The notes: a model not told the origin generated them from the sequence alone. DNA of 45,839 bases from Ruminiclostridium sp. (GCA_017635095.1 JAGBMA010000107.1:1-45839); one strand, 5' to 3'. Shown: positions 1-7,949, counted from the first letter of the stretch. Program-made: numbers and translations.

Positions 1-30
1 CTCCTTTCCGTAGTCCGGACTTCATTTTGT

Positions 31-50
31 GGGATAAATGCTTTTATCCC
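31..50. other. short inverted repeat (hairpin)
   Basis: GGGATAAA and TTTATCCC flank a 4-base loop. There is no clear T-run, so it may be a weak terminator of a gene outside the window or a leader structure. A small palindrome AGTCCGGACT lies just before it at 12-21. Confidence 0.3.
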
Positions 51-78
51 TGAGCTCAATTTCTATTATAGCGAAGGC

Positions 79-107
79 TTGACAAAAGTCAATAGATTTG
101 CTATTAT
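79..107 (+). promoter_or_regulatory. sigma-A type promoter for the DUF6076 gene
   Basis: TTGACA at 79-84, a 17-base spacer and TATTAT at 102-107. The -35 box lies inside the inverted repeat TTGAC-AAAA-GTCAA (79-92), a possible operator. The leader then carries two copies of GACTTCTATTTTT (129-141 and 168-180), 39 bases apart. Confidence 0.65.
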
Positions 108-227
108 ATGTCTATAAAAAGATGAATCGACTTCTATTTTTCGATACTTTCTACTTTTTTCTTAGTTGACTTCTATTTTTGAAAATTTCTGAAAAATATT
201 TTTTCGAGGTTAAGGAGAAACCGCATT

Positions 228-1415
228 ATGACCGAGTTTGACGCATTTTACTATGACGAAAAATTTTATATTAACGGTACCAAAGAGTACACTTTGGGCT
301 CGATACTTGAAAAATATCTGCAAAAATCGTTCAAGGGTGCAGAGGACAAATTGTCGGCTTGTAAGGAGTATTTACGGCTTCTTCGCTACCCCGAAACTCG
401 CGGACAGATAGTTGACTGCGAAATTATATACCCGGAAGCTATTGCATTTTTCGACCGCGCCGAAGAATATTTACATACTCTGCCGCCGTACAATACTTTC
501 CCGCTTCGTGACAGCGGACTGTACGATATTTTCAATCAGCATAGCGTCTTTTTCAAGTTCGACGATAACGAAATCGAGCATGAATGGTTCGATTACGATA
601 AGTACGACAGCTACGATGACTACAACGAAGATGAAAATGAATATGCTGACCATGAGCCAAACTATTTTCATGATCGAATGCTGACTTCTTTTCGCATAGC
701 CGAGCCGATTGATGAGATCAGTGATCCCGATCAGGTTGATGAGATAATCGAATTTAATGCTCAACTGAAAAGTTTTATTTGTCACTACATCACAATTTTT
801 GAGGACTTGCTGCGCGTCAAGCGTGCTTACGAACCGTTCCTTGAAAAGATACACAGCCGTGAGGAATTTCTGACCAATGAGGAAATTGCGGAAGTTCTCG
901 ATGAGTTCAACACCGAAGCTAACAAGAAATTAAACAATTATGATAAACTCATACCGTCGGGGACTATGACACTTACTTACAAAGTCCTTAAACGCAAGAA
1001 AACCTCCGTGCTTTGCGAGAATTATCACTTCTCGACGATCGGAGGCTTCCTGTATATTGAATTGTTCAAGGGACTTCAAAACCGCTACCTGCCGCGAAAA
1101 TGCGATCTGTGCGGACGGTACTTCGTGCTGGAGCGCGGCTTCTACTCGAATTACTGCAAGCGCCCGGTCAAGGGGCAGCCCGATAAAACCTGCCGCGATC
1201 TCGGGCATCGCAAAAGATTTAACGACAAGCTTAAAACTGATCCGATCTGGAGCGTGTACCACAAGGCATACAAGGCGCACTATGCCCGTTATCTCAAAAA
1301 GAAGATGACGCAGGCTGAGTTTCAGAAGTGGGCGGACTATGCTATCGAGATGCGGACTAAGGCGCTTGACGGGGAGGTTGAGTATGATGAGTATGTCAGG
1401 GATATGAAAAAGTGA
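228..1415 (+). CDS. DUF6076 family protein, zinc-ribbon-like C-terminus
   Basis: A 395-aa soluble protein with no signal peptide or membrane segment. Residues about 111-144 form a very acidic Asp/Glu/Tyr tract. The C-terminal third has a probable metal site: C292-x2-C295, then C310 and C322, in a basic context (RKCDLCGRYF, then YCKRP). It ends in a basic helical region. This arrangement matches, from memory, the DUF6076 family common in gut Firmicutes, whose function is unknown. The Cys pattern and basic tail suggest nucleic-acid or ribosome contact, but that is inference. The ATG is preceded by AAGGAG about 11 bases upstream and by a good promoter at 79-107. It is transcribed alone. The next gene starts more than 600 bases downstream. 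Confidence 0.72.
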   Translation: MTEFDAFYYDEKFYINGTKEYTLGSILEKYLQKSFKGAEDKLSACKEYLRLLRYPETRGQIVDCEIIYPEAIAFFDRAEEYLHTLPPYNTFPLRDSGLYDIFNQHSVFFKFDDNEIEHEWFDYDKYDSYDDYNEDENEYADHEPNYFHDRMLTSFRIAEPIDEISDPDQVDEIIEFNAQLKSFICHYITIFEDLLRVKRAYEPFLEKIHSREEFLTNEEIAEVLDEFNTEANKKLNNYDKLIPSGTMTLTYKVLKRKKTSVLCENYHFSTIGGFLYIELFKGLQNRYLPRKCDLCGRYFVLERGFYSNYCKRPVKGQPDKTCRDLGHRKRFNDKLKTDPIWSVYHKAYKAHYARYLKKKMTQAEFQKWADYAIEMRTKALDGEVEYDEYVRDMKK

Positions 1416-1534
1416 AAATTGTAATGCAGATAATGTGGTTTGGTGAAAGGATTTCCGTAAATTCATCAACTGTGGAAAACATAATTGGGGAGTAGCCAAA
1501 TGCGCGATTTTACGCTTTCACAATTCATAAAAAC

Positions 1535-1558
1535 GACCCGCAGCATATACTACGGGTC
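1535..1558. terminator. hairpin after the DUF6076 gene
   Basis: GACCCG and CGGGTC flank a 12-base loop. It is preceded by an A-run (TAAAAAC), so it could serve as a terminator on the minus strand. No T-run follows on the plus strand, so its role is uncertain. Confidence 0.35.
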
Positions 1559-1598
1559 ATCATTGTTATATGAGGACTACTCTGCCGCACATATTTCT

Positions 1599-2010
1599 GT
1601 AGAAAATGCGATTTTCGGCGCGTTTTCTACTGTTTTCAGATGACACCAATAATTACCGTCTCTAATACCGATTATCCCGCAAATGATACTGATTTCTCCC
1701 GACTGTGATACTACGGATTTCGCACTCTGAAAAGTCTGCACCAATCGGCGCAAAAAATGATACTGCGCTTACACCAAATCTGCTGAAAATTGGTAGCGCC
1801 CGCTGTTTTCATCGCCTCTGTCCGCCGAGTATAGCCAAACCAATAAATTTACGGCGGTCAGAGGCGATAGGCAGGTAGCACCGCTGGCTATACAAATCCC
1901 GACTGACGACGGGCTTTGCATAGACTGCGCGGTACTACCTGCTCAGGAGGGAGCGCCCTCCCGAGACCTACCCCGAAATGCGGTCGCTTGGGCGAACGTG
2001 AAGCGACGCA
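1599..2010. ncRNA. candidate structured RNA or repeat element in a 660-bp gene-free region
   Basis: Between 1416 and 2078 no convincing gene is seen. The stretch holds nested inverted repeats: 1599-1610 with 1619-1630 (12 bp, one G-T); 1811-1827 with 1852-1868 (17 bp, one mismatch); 1871-1883 with 1930-1942 (13 bp, one mismatch); 1946-1951 with 1956-1961 (GGAGGG/CCCTCC, tetraloop); and 1979-1989 with 2001-2010 (one bulge). The loop of the 17-bp stem contains GTATAGCC (1829-1836), complementary to GGCTATAC (1886-1893), which would form a pseudoknot if transcribed. This density of pairing suggests a structured RNA or a small mobile repeat. The strand is unknown and no known RNA family was recognised. 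Confidence 0.45.
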
Positions 2011-2017
2011 GGAACTA

Positions 2018-2046
2018 TTGCGTTTTTTAGGGCTTTGTGTTACAAT
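2018..2046 (+). promoter_or_regulatory. promoter of sigma/anti-sigma pair
   Basis: TTGCGT at 2018-2023, a 17-base spacer and TACAAT at 2041-2046. It starts 8 bases after the last hairpin of the structured block and gives a short leader to the ATG at 2079. Confidence 0.5.
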
Positions 2047-2078
2047 ATATGCAGATTAAAAAGAAAGAGGGAATCTCA

Positions 2079-2636
2079 ATGCTTTCATTCTATCTCTCCA
2101 TGGTGGAGACAGAAGAACAGAAAAGTTTTGTAGAAAATGTGTACATTCAATATGAGCAGGATTTATACAAAGTAGCCCTCAGTATTTTGCACAACAAGCA
2201 AGACGCCGAAGATGCTGTGCATGATACATTTATACAAATCGTTAAGAACATTGATAAAATTATGCAGATCGACCGTCCGAAATTAAGAGGTTTTCTCGTT
2301 ATTATTAGTAGGAACTGTTCTATTAACATATATAGGAAGAGGAAAAAGGACGCTCATTTCGATATAGATGATGAAGATCAACCGGAAGCTGCAGATGATT
2401 TTGACTTGGAACAAAGTATAACCAACAAGCAGGAACAAGAAAAGGTCAGGGAAGCGCTGAATAAAATGAATGATGATCAGCGCAGCATAATTCTTATGCG
2501 ATATTTTTATGATATGAGTTTAGATAGTATATCATCTGAACTGAATATTTCCTATGAGGCTGTAAGAAAAAGACTCGACAGAGCAAGATCTGCTCTTTAT
2601 AGGGTTTTGACGGGAGGAAACGATAATGAATGCTAA
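2079..2636 (+). CDS. RNA polymerase sigma factor, ECF type
   Basis: A 185-aa ECF sigma factor. Region 2 is around residues 20-90 (DLYKVALSILHNKQDAEDA, then LRGFLVIISRN). Region 4 is around 125-175 (YFYDMSLDSISSELNISY, then AVRKRLDRARSALYRVL). An in-frame ATG lies at 2037, but the start at 2079 is preferred. It follows AAGAAAGAGGG, and the resulting N-terminus MLSFYLSMVETEEQ aligns with the sigma factors at 30255 and 42001 (MLSLYLS). The stop overlaps the next ORF by 11 bases, the usual coupling to a cognate anti-sigma factor. It would direct RNA polymerase to a small regulon when released from the membrane partner. Confidence 0.93.
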   Translation: MLSFYLSMVETEEQKSFVENVYIQYEQDLYKVALSILHNKQDAEDAVHDTFIQIVKNIDKIMQIDRPKLRGFLVIISRNCSINIYRKRKKDAHFDIDDEDQPEAADDFDLEQSITNKQEQEKVREALNKMNDDQRSIILMRYFYDMSLDSISSELNISYEAVRKRLDRARSALYRVLTGGNDNEC

Positions 2637-3315
2637 CAGTTTGTTTTATGAGCTCCTTGAGGAACAAGTGAAAAAACTCGATGATTCAATTGACCAAAGC
2701 ATTCCGTTTCACAAGTTCTCGCTTAGTTATCGATTGAAAAAAAGAGCACTGCTTAAAGCCTATTTAAAGACGCTGAATAATTCGGATAACTTTGACCGTT
2801 CATACAGAAAACTCAGATTCTATCAACGAATACGAATTGCTTTGCTTGCAGCAATAACAGCATTACTGCTGACCGGCGCGTCGATATATGTGACATATCT
2901 GATAGGTGGAATGAAAGCTAAAATGTATTCGGATCATTCAGATGTCTTTTCTTTAGATGATGAAAATGCACCTGAATTCATAGAGGATAATTACAGGATA
3001 ACATATAATTTAGAAGGCTATGAACATATAATTGTAGATAATGATGAGATACTTTATTGGGAAATGTATGAAAATGAAACGGACAGAATAAGTTTCTCGT
3101 TTTCTCCAAAATCTTTGTATAAAAATGCACGTCTTAATACCGAATTTTCCGGAATCGAGAAAATAACAATAAACGGAACAGAAATGCTGTATTTTGAAAC
3201 TGAAAACGGATATCAATGTTTGGTTTGGGATCACGGTGATTATATATTTGAATTTGAATTTACCGTACCGTTCCAAATGGCAGAGAAAATCATAGAATCA
3301 ATACAAAAAGAATAG
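2626..3315 (+). CDS. DUF4367 anti-sigma factor, membrane anchored
   Basis: A 229-aa protein overlapping the end of the ECF sigma gene. Residues 1-65 are a basic cytoplasmic part with the family pattern IPFHKFSLSYRLKKRALLKAY. Residues about 70-95 form one membrane helix. The rest is an extracytoplasmic DUF4367-type domain (EDNYRITYNLEGYE near the start; INGTEMLYFETENGYQCLVW towards the end). It is paralogous to the proteins at 30793, 31836 and 41466. By analogy it holds the sigma factor at the membrane until an outside signal acts on the DUF4367 domain. The signal is unknown. Confidence 0.85.
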   Translation: MNANSLFYELLEEQVKKLDDSIDQSIPFHKFSLSYRLKKRALLKAYLKTLNNSDNFDRSYRKLRFYQRIRIALLAAITALLLTGASIYVTYLIGGMKAKMYSDHSDVFSLDDENAPEFIEDNYRITYNLEGYEHIIVDNDEILYWEMYENETDRISFSFSPKSLYKNARLNTEFSGIEKITINGTEMLYFETENGYQCLVWDHGDYIFEFEFTVPFQMAEKIIESIQKE

Positions 3316-3328
3316 CATTTGTACAGAT

Positions 3329-3363
3329 AGCCAAAATTGCGTTTGCGATTTTGGCTATTTTTA
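3329..3363 (+). terminator. Rho-independent terminator after sigma/anti-sigma pair
   Basis: AGCCAAAATTGC and GCGATTTTGGCT (one G-T pair) with loop GTTT, followed by a T-rich run. Its downstream arm includes the apparent start at 3351 of a longer version of the next ORF, one reason to reject that start. Confidence 0.85.
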
Positions 3364-3434
3364 CCAGTCCGTTTTTTTGTCCTTTAGTGTTATATCTATC
3401 AGAAGGTCAAATAAACGGAAAGGAGGAAAAAACG

Positions 3435-3872
3435 ATGAAAAAGATCTCAGCCGTTTTAGCTGCAATACTTATCTATTCTTCAGCCTTCGCAATAGATACC
3501 GCTGCTTACACGACAGAGGAAAACATCAACGGCGTAATTGTAGTTGATGATATTAATTCTGCAAGTAAAATCTCAAGGCTTTCTATTTCGGGTAAAAAAG
3601 CTACTTGTAAAAGTACATACTCCGACAGAAACAGTAACATCTCTTATGTAAAAATAGAGCAAACATTGGAGAAGAGCACGTTTGGACTGTTCTTTGGAGT
3701 GAGTGGTACTAATTGGAGTAAAACTGTTTATTCCGATTATGCGGTCTATACCAATAGTAAAGCAAACCTTGAATGCGGTACATATCGCTTGAAAACAGTA
3801 TTCACAGTTAAGACAAAAGACGGAAAAACCGAAACGATCACTGTTTACAGTGATGAAAAAACTGTGAAGTAA
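3435..3872 (+). CDS. small secreted protein of unknown function
   Basis: A 145-aa protein with a clear signal peptide: MKK, a hydrophobic core ISAVLAAILIYSSAFA, then a likely cut near AFA/ID or TAA/YT. The mature part is polar and rich in Ser, Thr and Lys, consistent with a small beta-sandwich domain. An in-frame start at 3351 lies inside the preceding terminator and would bury the signal peptide. The ATG at 3435 has AAAGGAGG about 9 bases upstream and is chosen. No family is recognised. A role at the cell surface or in the medium is inferred only from the signal peptide. Confidence 0.75.
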   Translation: MKKISAVLAAILIYSSAFAIDTAAYTTEENINGVIVVDDINSASKISRLSISGKKATCKSTYSDRNSNISYVKIEQTLEKSTFGLFFGVSGTNWSKTVYSDYAVYTNSKANLECGTYRLKTVFTVKTKDGKTETITVYSDEKTVK

Positions 3873-3908
3873 AACGGGAACCAAATCTATAATATTGGTG
3901 TGAAAATT

Positions 3909-4160
3909 GGTCTTTCGCAGTTTTTAGTAGGTAAATCCAAACGTCATCCACAGAGCGTTTATGCCGCGAAAGCTCGTTGACAATGAGTATCAGTATGGTA
4001 GGCTGGTAAGCCGGCAGACGGCACAGATGGACTGTGTTGCGCCTGCGGCACCTGCCGCCTTTGCCTGCTAATCATGCTGATAGAGACTCGTTGTCAATGA
4101 GAACGCGGAATAAATGCTCATTCCACGTCCTAATCTACCCACTAAAATCTGCGAATAACC
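3909..4160. repeat. 250-bp imperfect fold-back (long inverted repeat)
   Basis: The two halves pair over most of their length. Outer arms CGCAGTTTTTAGTAGGTA (3916-3933) and the complement of the stretch ending at 4153 differ at two positions. Further in, GAGCGTTTATGCCGCG pairs with the complement of CGCGGAATAAATGCTC with two changes. Next, CTCGTTGACAATGAGTATCAG near 3973-3992 pairs with the segment near 4076-4102, and the tip holds CACAG-ATGGA-CTGTG. No ORF fits the block. It could be a miniature inverted-repeat element or a long hairpin RNA. It fills the 333-bp gap between two secreted-protein genes. Confidence 0.6.
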
Positions 4161-4172
4161 TGAAAATTTAAA

Positions 4173-4190
4173 GTCAAGCGATAACTTGAC
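4173..4190 (+). promoter_or_regulatory. hairpin just upstream of the ribosome binding site
   Basis: GTCAAG-CGATAA-CTTGAC ends immediately before AGAAAGGA, the likely ribosome binding site of the ATG at 4206. It may affect translation or mRNA stability. Confidence 0.35.
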
Positions 4191-4205
4191 AGAAAGGATA
4201 CTTTT

Positions 4206-5375
4206 ATGTTGAAAGCAACAAAGAAAATCACAGCGATAGTTATGTCGGCTATTATACTATCAACATCAAGCATATCAAGTTATGCAACAAACAACTTGAG
4301 TGTTATTGATGAAAGTATGGAAAACAAAACGACATTAGACATAACAGAAGCATGTGAGCTCAAGGATGCAGACCTTTGGGATGATTCATTAAATAGAGAG
4401 TTCTATGATTATATTGAAGAACTTGAAAATTGTGAATTAAAGCTTGTTTCATTGAATGAAGTGAATTATGAACATTTATATGATAAAGAGATTCACTCGT
4501 TAGAGCAAGAACTTGAAACAATAAAAAAGCAAATCAGCAGATGTGACATTATGACGCTGGATGATTCAGAATTAGTTGATATAATAATGAACGCAGAATA
4601 TAGAGATGAAGATACTAACTCAAGAACAAGTAGCGCAAATGGAATAAGAAGAGTTTCTGATCCGAGGGAAAATCTTGTGTCACAACTTAAACAATTATAC
4701 TCCGTATATGCAACAACTTCTACCCGCACAATAGACGGAGAATCACATAAAATTGTTGAAGTTGTCGTTACAGATGCGGGAAAACCAAATGCAGTTGCTC
4801 TTCACAAAACAGGATTCAAACTATTATACGGATCATTTCTTTCAGGATCTGCTGATGCCAACAAGTGGATCAATGAGGCTATTTCTCTCGTAGCACAGGC
4901 TGGTGTGACCTTAATAACAGGCTTGATGCCGGGGGGAAAAGTGATTCCATATGCATATATTGCCGATAAACTGGTTTCGGGAAATCAACCCGCAAATCAG
5001 ATAAGTGCAAATGGAAACGCTTTGCTATTGGCATTGAATACAGTCACAACGGTGAAATTTACTTATATACAAAAGAGTAATGGTGACTGGGTTCAGACCC
5101 TTTCAAGTAATAAAGTAAAAGCTGAACCAAGCTTTACCTCATATTTATCGATAAACGGTACTCCGTATACAGTTCCTTTTGTGGACAAGATGAAAGTAAT
5201 CGATGGAGGTTTTAACTCATCTATTAATAGTGCTATAACTATTTATAAAGCAATGCAAGCTTCCCCCTATGTTTCTTCGGGGAATCTCGGCGTAACAGAT
5301 GTGAGGTTGGTAAGCCAATATAAGGGAGCACTGATCGTCGATGTGTTATCTCCCAACAGTCCGCTTGGATTATGA
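4206..5375 (+). CDS. secreted protein of unknown function
   Basis: A 389-aa protein with an N-terminal signal peptide (basic MLKATKK, hydrophobic AIVMSAIILSTSSISS, likely cut near SYA). Residues about 75-115 are strongly charged and heptad-like (LEQELETIKKQI), probably a short coiled coil. Residues about 230-265 hold a Gly/Ala-rich hydrophobic stretch (EAISLVAQAGVTLITGLMPG). The C-terminal part is Ser/Thr/Asn rich. AGAAAGGA lies before the ATG. The stop overlaps the next gene by four bases (ATGA), so the two are translated together. No family is recognised. It is AT-richer than the neighbouring sigma island. Confidence 0.7.
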   Translation: MLKATKKITAIVMSAIILSTSSISSYATNNLSVIDESMENKTTLDITEACELKDADLWDDSLNREFYDYIEELENCELKLVSLNEVNYEHLYDKEIHSLEQELETIKKQISRCDIMTLDDSELVDIIMNAEYRDEDTNSRTSSANGIRRVSDPRENLVSQLKQLYSVYATTSTRTIDGESHKIVEVVVTDAGKPNAVALHKTGFKLLYGSFLSGSADANKWINEAISLVAQAGVTLITGLMPGGKVIPYAYIADKLVSGNQPANQISANGNALLLALNTVTTVKFTYIQKSNGDWVQTLSSNKVKAEPSFTSYLSINGTPYTVPFVDKMKVIDGGFNSSINSAITIYKAMQASPYVSSGNLGVTDVRLVSQYKGALIVDVLSPNSPLGL

Positions 5376-5827
5376 AAAAATATATATTTATAATAACAAT
5401 AACATTGCTTCTTGTGATATGTGTATTTATTGCGATTCCCAAAAGTAAAGATATTGTTATAGATACGAAACTCTATTATTTTGAGGATATGGTTATTTCT
5501 GATTTAACGCCCGTTCAAGACGAGATGAGCATTGAAATTAACATTAAGGCTACCTTTTATGTTACTGGGAAAACTGGAACAAAAGGATTTGTAAAACTGG
5601 ATGGAAAAGAATATATCATCAGAGATCTATTCTTTGATAATAATAGATATTATTTGATGATGATGTATTCGGACGATTATAGGTCTGCTGATTTTTGGAC
5701 AATAGAGCTGGAGAATAATTTAGAAAGCATCGTATGTAAATATGACGGAATATTGTGGTTTGGACTATCAGGCACAGATATAATAAATGAGGTTTCTGAA
5801 TATTTCAGATATAAGATAAGCAAATAG
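5372..5827 (+). CDS. small membrane-anchored protein of unknown function
   Basis: A 151-aa protein that begins with a membrane helix or uncleaved signal (KKYIFIITITLLLVICVFIAI) and continues with a polar, extracytoplasmic domain rich in Asp, Tyr and Ile. Its start overlaps the stop of the preceding secreted protein as ATGA, so the pair is an operon and the products may work together at the cell surface. No family is recognised. Confidence 0.68.
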   Translation: MKKYIFIITITLLLVICVFIAIPKSKDIVIDTKLYYFEDMVISDLTPVQDEMSIEINIKATFYVTGKTGTKGFVKLDGKEYIIRDLFFDNNRYYLMMMYSDDYRSADFWTIELENNLESIVCKYDGILWFGLSGTDIINEVSEYFRYKISK

Positions 5828-6014
5828 TTTGTGTTCCTGTTAAATGTCGCTACTACCCCATTTGACAGAAATAGTGAATGTATTTTGTTATTTAACATCA
5901 TTTAAACTACAATAAACAAACGATGTACCAATCAATTAATGGAATTTGCAGGGACAAAAAACTTAATAAGCCTTGTGAATGTTAACACCTAAGCAATAAC
6001 CAATATAATAGTAT
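5828..6014. other. AT-rich intergenic stretch
   Basis: No ORF, strong promoter or repeat is apparent here. The gene-free region runs to 6168, and the rest of it holds the two hairpins listed separately. Confidence 0.5.
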
Positions 6015-6052
6015 AGCGCATAGCTTACAATTGTAGGTTGTGCGCTTTTTCT
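6015..6052 (+). terminator. terminator of the 4206-5827 operon
   Basis: AGCGCA and TGCGCT enclose a further paired segment (CTTACA/TGTAGG around AATT), followed by TTTTTCTTTT. Confidence 0.8.
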
Positions 6053-6057
6053 TTTGC

Positions 6058-6096
6058 ACAAAAAACTCTGCCCGTTTATTGCGAGCGGAGTTTTTG
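6058..6096 (-). terminator. terminator of the DUF6809 gene (bidirectional)
   Basis: AAAAACTCTGCCCG pairs imperfectly with CGAGCGGAGTTTTT around TTTATTG. It has T-runs on both strands and lies downstream of the minus-strand gene ending at 6169. Confidence 0.65.
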
Positions 6097-6168
6097 ATTA
6101 TTCGATTTTGAATAAAGCGTCAATCGTAAGTACTGGGGTCAAAATAAATACGGAAACCGCTTGTTCGT

Positions 6169-6435
6169 TTATTCAGTTTTTATTACTTCGAGCGCTATCA
6201 GCACGCCGAGCCGAAAGCCGCGAGCAAAGTCTGCTTCGCTCTCTAACTGTGCCTCAATGCGGAGTGCGTCTGTATAGTCGTTGAGCAACTCCTTGCATTT
6301 TGGAAACTGTTCAAGCAGCTTTTCTTCGGTACTGCGTATCGTGTTGCGGTTTTCTCTGAAACGCTCCGTATTCGGCGCTGGCTTTTCGCACGGGCTAATC
6401 TCACCATAGTAAAGTTTGCTGATTATTGATTCCAT
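6169..6435 (-). CDS. DUF6809 family small protein
   Basis: An 88-aa cytoplasmic protein. The N-terminus MESIISKLYYGEISPCE and the C-terminal segment FARGFRLGVLIALEV match my recollection of the DUF6809 family, small clostridial proteins of unknown function. The middle is a charged helix. The ATG follows a strong GGAGGAAAA site. A -10 TATAAT at 6458-6463 (minus strand) has a weak -35 TTGCGG 18 bases away. A broken copy of the C-terminus of the same family lies at 7994-8074, so the family is represented on both sides of the 6596 gene. Confidence 0.75.
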   Translation of the reverse strand: MESIISKLYYGEISPCEKPAPNTERFRENRNTIRSTEEKLLEQFPKCKELLNDYTDALRIEAQLESEADFARGFRLGVLIALEVIKTE

Positions 6436-6457
6436 AGATGTTTTCCTCCGGTATTAC

Positions 6458-6487
6458 ATTATAATAGTACAAACCGATTAGCCGCAA
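6458..6487 (-). promoter_or_regulatory. promoter of the DUF6809 gene
   Basis: Read on the minus strand: TTGCGG (6482-6487), an 18-base spacer and TATAAT (6458-6463). The -10 is good and the -35 only fair. Confidence 0.45.
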
Positions 6488-6521
6488 CCTGTCTGTTGAT
6501 GCGGTTTAGGAAAACTTCTTA

Positions 6522-6599
6522 ATGGGAGTGGAACGGGACGGCACCCATAGAATAAAACAGATATCACAAACAGAATATGCAGAGTTGCAAAGGGGTTGA
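6522..6599 (+). CDS. 25-aa upstream ORF, possible 5' part of the next gene
   Basis: ATG with AGGAA about 9 bases upstream, then 25 codons beginning MGVERDGTHRIKQ and ending AELQRG, then TGA at 6597-6599. The TGA overlaps the TTG start (6596-6598) of the next ORF as TTGA. Either this is a leader peptide coupled to the downstream gene, or it is the original N-terminus separated by a one-base deletion (GGTTTGACA to GGTTGACA would restore one frame). Confidence 0.45.
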   Translation: MGVERDGTHRIKQISQTEYAELQRG

Positions 6600-7861
6600 C
6601 ACCCATAGAAAAAAACATCATTGTAACGGATGCAGACGGAAAAGCAATAGGAAGCACCTACCCAAAACGGGCTAAGGGGCTTGTGAAAAACGGTCGGGCG
6701 GAGTATGCCGACGACCAAACGATACGTCTGAGATTTACTCGCGCTCCGACCGCAGTTGATACTACGGAGGAACACAAAATGAGTAAAGTTATAAATTTCA
6801 ATGCAAGAGAATTCAGACTTGACGAAACGTGCGTGACCTTTGATGATGACGGCAATGTGATCGGCAGGAGCAATGTCGGTGAGCGTGCGTATCAGACCAC
6901 CTCGCTCGGCAGTTTCGAGATGTGGGAGATCGGCGACTGGGGCTGGAACTGGACGCAAATAGTGTCCGAGAAGAAGCTCGAAAAGAACACCGATTACATA
7001 CTGCGTTTTGCAATGACCGGCGGACACTGTGATACGTTCGACGAAACGTCAAAGGTCATACTTAACGCAAAAGACGGATATGATACGCCGGAAGCCGCTT
7101 GGGAAGACCGAATGACGTTCAACATCGCACAAAGCAAGTATGAACCTGTCATCAGCAAGCGTGACAAGACAGGACTGCTGCGTGTGTTCGAGATACCGTT
7201 CAATTCCGGTGAAAAGGAAAACTGGCGCATAGTATTTGTCGCTATGCACGCAGTCGCAAGATTTTTCACCGCACCGGATAATGCCGCTTTCGAGAAGCTT
7301 GAGGACTTCACCTACGATGACTGGCGCAGGGAGCGGGAGCAGCAGCTCAATACCGGGAACCGCGGAAACGGCGGGAACAGCAGCAACAGACTCGAAATGG
7401 TACTGAATGCGGTCAAAGACATATCAGCTTTAAGTGCGGGCAGCAAAACCGCTGCCGACACGGAGTACGATGAAAAGCGGTTCGCGGATCTGCTGAGAGA
7501 CTTCGGTGACGGTGCGGTCATATCGCTTGGCAGCATAAAGGTAATCCCGTCATACAGCACGGAACTCTATGATATCGGCGGCGCTGTTGACGGCGCAGTG
7601 CTTGATCTTCACAACGCTGAGCTGACCGCTAAGGCATTCTCAATGATCGTGAACAAGCTGTGCGACGGTTGCGTTGTGAATATGTCCGGTATAAGGGTGA
7701 CATCAGAAGGACTTGAGAATATGTACGATGTCGGCAAGAAGTCCGACGGCGTGATATTGACACTTGACGGGGCGACGCTCCCGCAGAAAGCTCTTGATCT
7801 TATTTACAGCAAACGAGGCAACGGCTGTGCTGTATATAATCAGAACTTAACAGTTAAATGA
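6596..7861 (+). CDS. uncharacterised protein with RAKGLVKNGRA-type N-terminus and C-terminal repeats
   Basis: A 421-aa ORF. Residues 1-60 carry the pattern IEKNIIVTDADGKAIGSTYP followed by KRAKGLVKNGRAEY, an N-terminal module I recall from several Ruminococcus proteins. Residues about 62-225 form a Trp-rich domain (SFEMWEIGDWGWNWTQIVSE). A Gly/Asn linker lies near 250-265. The C-terminus has two related units of about 45 residues, each with YD(I/V)G, DG(A/V), LDL or LTLDGA, and a final short strand. The only upstream start in this frame is TTG at 6596, which is poorly spaced from AAAGGGG. An internal ATG at 6779 has an excellent GGAGGA 7 bases upstream and would give a 360-aa form. The reading frame may have lost a base near 6596. 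Function unknown. Confidence 0.6.
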   Translation: MTPIEKNIIVTDADGKAIGSTYPKRAKGLVKNGRAEYADDQTIRLRFTRAPTAVDTTEEHKMSKVINFNAREFRLDETCVTFDDDGNVIGRSNVGERAYQTTSLGSFEMWEIGDWGWNWTQIVSEKKLEKNTDYILRFAMTGGHCDTFDETSKVILNAKDGYDTPEAAWEDRMTFNIAQSKYEPVISKRDKTGLLRVFEIPFNSGEKENWRIVFVAMHAVARFFTAPDNAAFEKLEDFTYDDWRREREQQLNTGNRGNGGNSSNRLEMVLNAVKDISALSAGSKTAADTEYDEKRFADLLRDFGDGAVISLGSIKVIPSYSTELYDIGGAVDGAVLDLHNAELTAKAFSMIVNKLCDGCVVNMSGIRVTSEGLENMYDVGKKSDGVILTLDGATLPQKALDLIYSKRGNGCAVYNQNLTVK

Positions 7862-7895
7862 TCTTGCAAAATACTTTACTTGAATAACAACAAAG

Positions 7896-7925
7896 GTGCG
7901 ATCCGAAAGGGTCGCACTGTTTTTT
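7896..7925 (+). terminator. terminator after the 6596 gene
   Basis: GTGCGATCC-GAAA-GGGTCGCAC with a T-run (TGTTTTTT). Confidence 0.88.
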
Positions 7926-7949
7926 ACAACAGTAGATAAGACTAAAATC

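Noticed and set aside
930-1499. 189-aa minus-strand ORF opposite the DUF6076 gene
   Set aside because: Antisense shadow with no start signal or recognisable domain.
1599-2010. Known riboswitch or T-box upstream of the sigma gene
   Set aside because: The block ends before the predicted promoter of that gene, so it is not in its leader, and no known consensus was recognised.
3351-3434. Longer start of the secreted protein at 3435
   Set aside because: The extra codons overlap the terminator hairpin, lack a ribosome site and would place the signal peptide internally.
6054-6284. 76-aa plus-strand ORF near 6.1 kb
   Set aside because: It spans a terminator and runs opposite the DUF6809 gene, with no ribosome site.
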